Origin: an uncultured Methanomassiliicoccaceae archaeon | Lineage (GTDB): Archaea > Thermoplasmatota > Thermoplasmata > Methanomassiliicoccales > Methanomethylophilaceae | Direction of reading: 5' to 3' | Assembly: GCA_945492685.1 (NCBI GenBank) | Contig: CALYUZ010000052.1 | Coordinates: forward strand, 1-6,175 | Length of the DNA: 6,175 nucleotides | Shown here: positions 6,171 through 6,175 of the stretch, in pieces | Layout of the letters: the number at the start of each line of letters is the position of its first letter | Position numbering within the stretch: position 1 is the first letter of the stretch | Position numbers and translations under genes: made by a program | The notes under the pieces: generated by a model | Seen by the model: the letters and a program-made list of their open reading frames with translations, nothing else | Database searches by the model: none | Told to the model about the DNA's origin: nothing

Positions 6171-6175
6171 TGTTT
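6146..6175 (+). CDS. Possible start of a rightward gene, cut by the window edge
   Basis: ATG at 6146 opens ten codons (MSQMYGNSVF) with no stop before the window ends. The support is the TTTTTATA box about 50 bases upstream and the divergent arrangement with the sensor gene. No Shine-Dalgarno is visible. Ten codons are far too few to identify a product or to exclude chance. Confidence 0.25.
   Translation, partial: MSQMYGNSVF

Noticed and set aside
1..6175. CRISPR array, tRNA, rRNA, insertion sequence or in-frame TAG (pyrrolysine) codon
   Set aside because: No regularly spaced repeats, tRNA-like cloverleaf, rRNA stretch or transposase was seen, and none of the accepted genes contains an internal TAG.

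Overview
The window looks like a piece of a methylotrophic methanogenic archaeon, most likely of the Methanomassiliicoccales/Thermoplasmata branch. The reasons are a corrinoid protein paired with a UroD-type methyltransferase, a GC-rich but AT-boxed archaeal promoter style, and a sensor kinase whose sequence around the dimerisation helix resembles methanogen kinases. All five visible stop codons are TGA or TAA, which would suit a pyrrolysine-using genome, but the sample is tiny. The lineage is inferred from gene content and not tested by a search.

Layout, left to right. (1) Bases 1-1635 hold a tightly coupled plus-strand pair: the 3' part of a cobalamin-binding corrinoid protein, whose stop overlaps the start of a UroD/MtaA/MtbA-type zinc methyltransferase (ATGA overlap). 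(2) After a 77-base gap with a C-rich tract and a perfect GC hairpin comes a 105-residue protein with seven cysteines (1713-2030) and a strong ribosome binding site. (3) After a 138-base gap with a second hairpin comes a 663-residue HyuA-like ASKHA ATPase (hydantoinase A/oxoprolinase family, 2169-4160). (4) A convergent minus-strand gene (6029-4152) overlaps the ATPase by 9 bases at the 3' ends. It encodes a cytoplasmic receiver-GAF-PAS-ATPase sensor protein whose phospho-acceptor histidine box is degenerate. (5) Bases 6030-6175 form an apparent divergent promoter region with AT-rich boxes, an 11-base direct repeat, and the possible first ten codons of a rightward gene.

How the genes may work together (inference): the corrinoid protein carries a methyl group on cobalt and the UroD-type enzyme moves it to or from a thiol such as coenzyme M. 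The small Cys-rich protein and the HyuA-like ATPase may be accessory factors, for example for ATP-dependent maintenance or reactivation of the corrinoid or for activating the substrate. No substrate-specific methyltransferase and no RamA-type activator is visible. The four-gene set corrinoid / UroD / seven-Cys protein / HyuA is the most interesting candidate for an incompletely described methyl-transfer system. The sensor gene may respond to the same metabolism, but only adjacency supports that.
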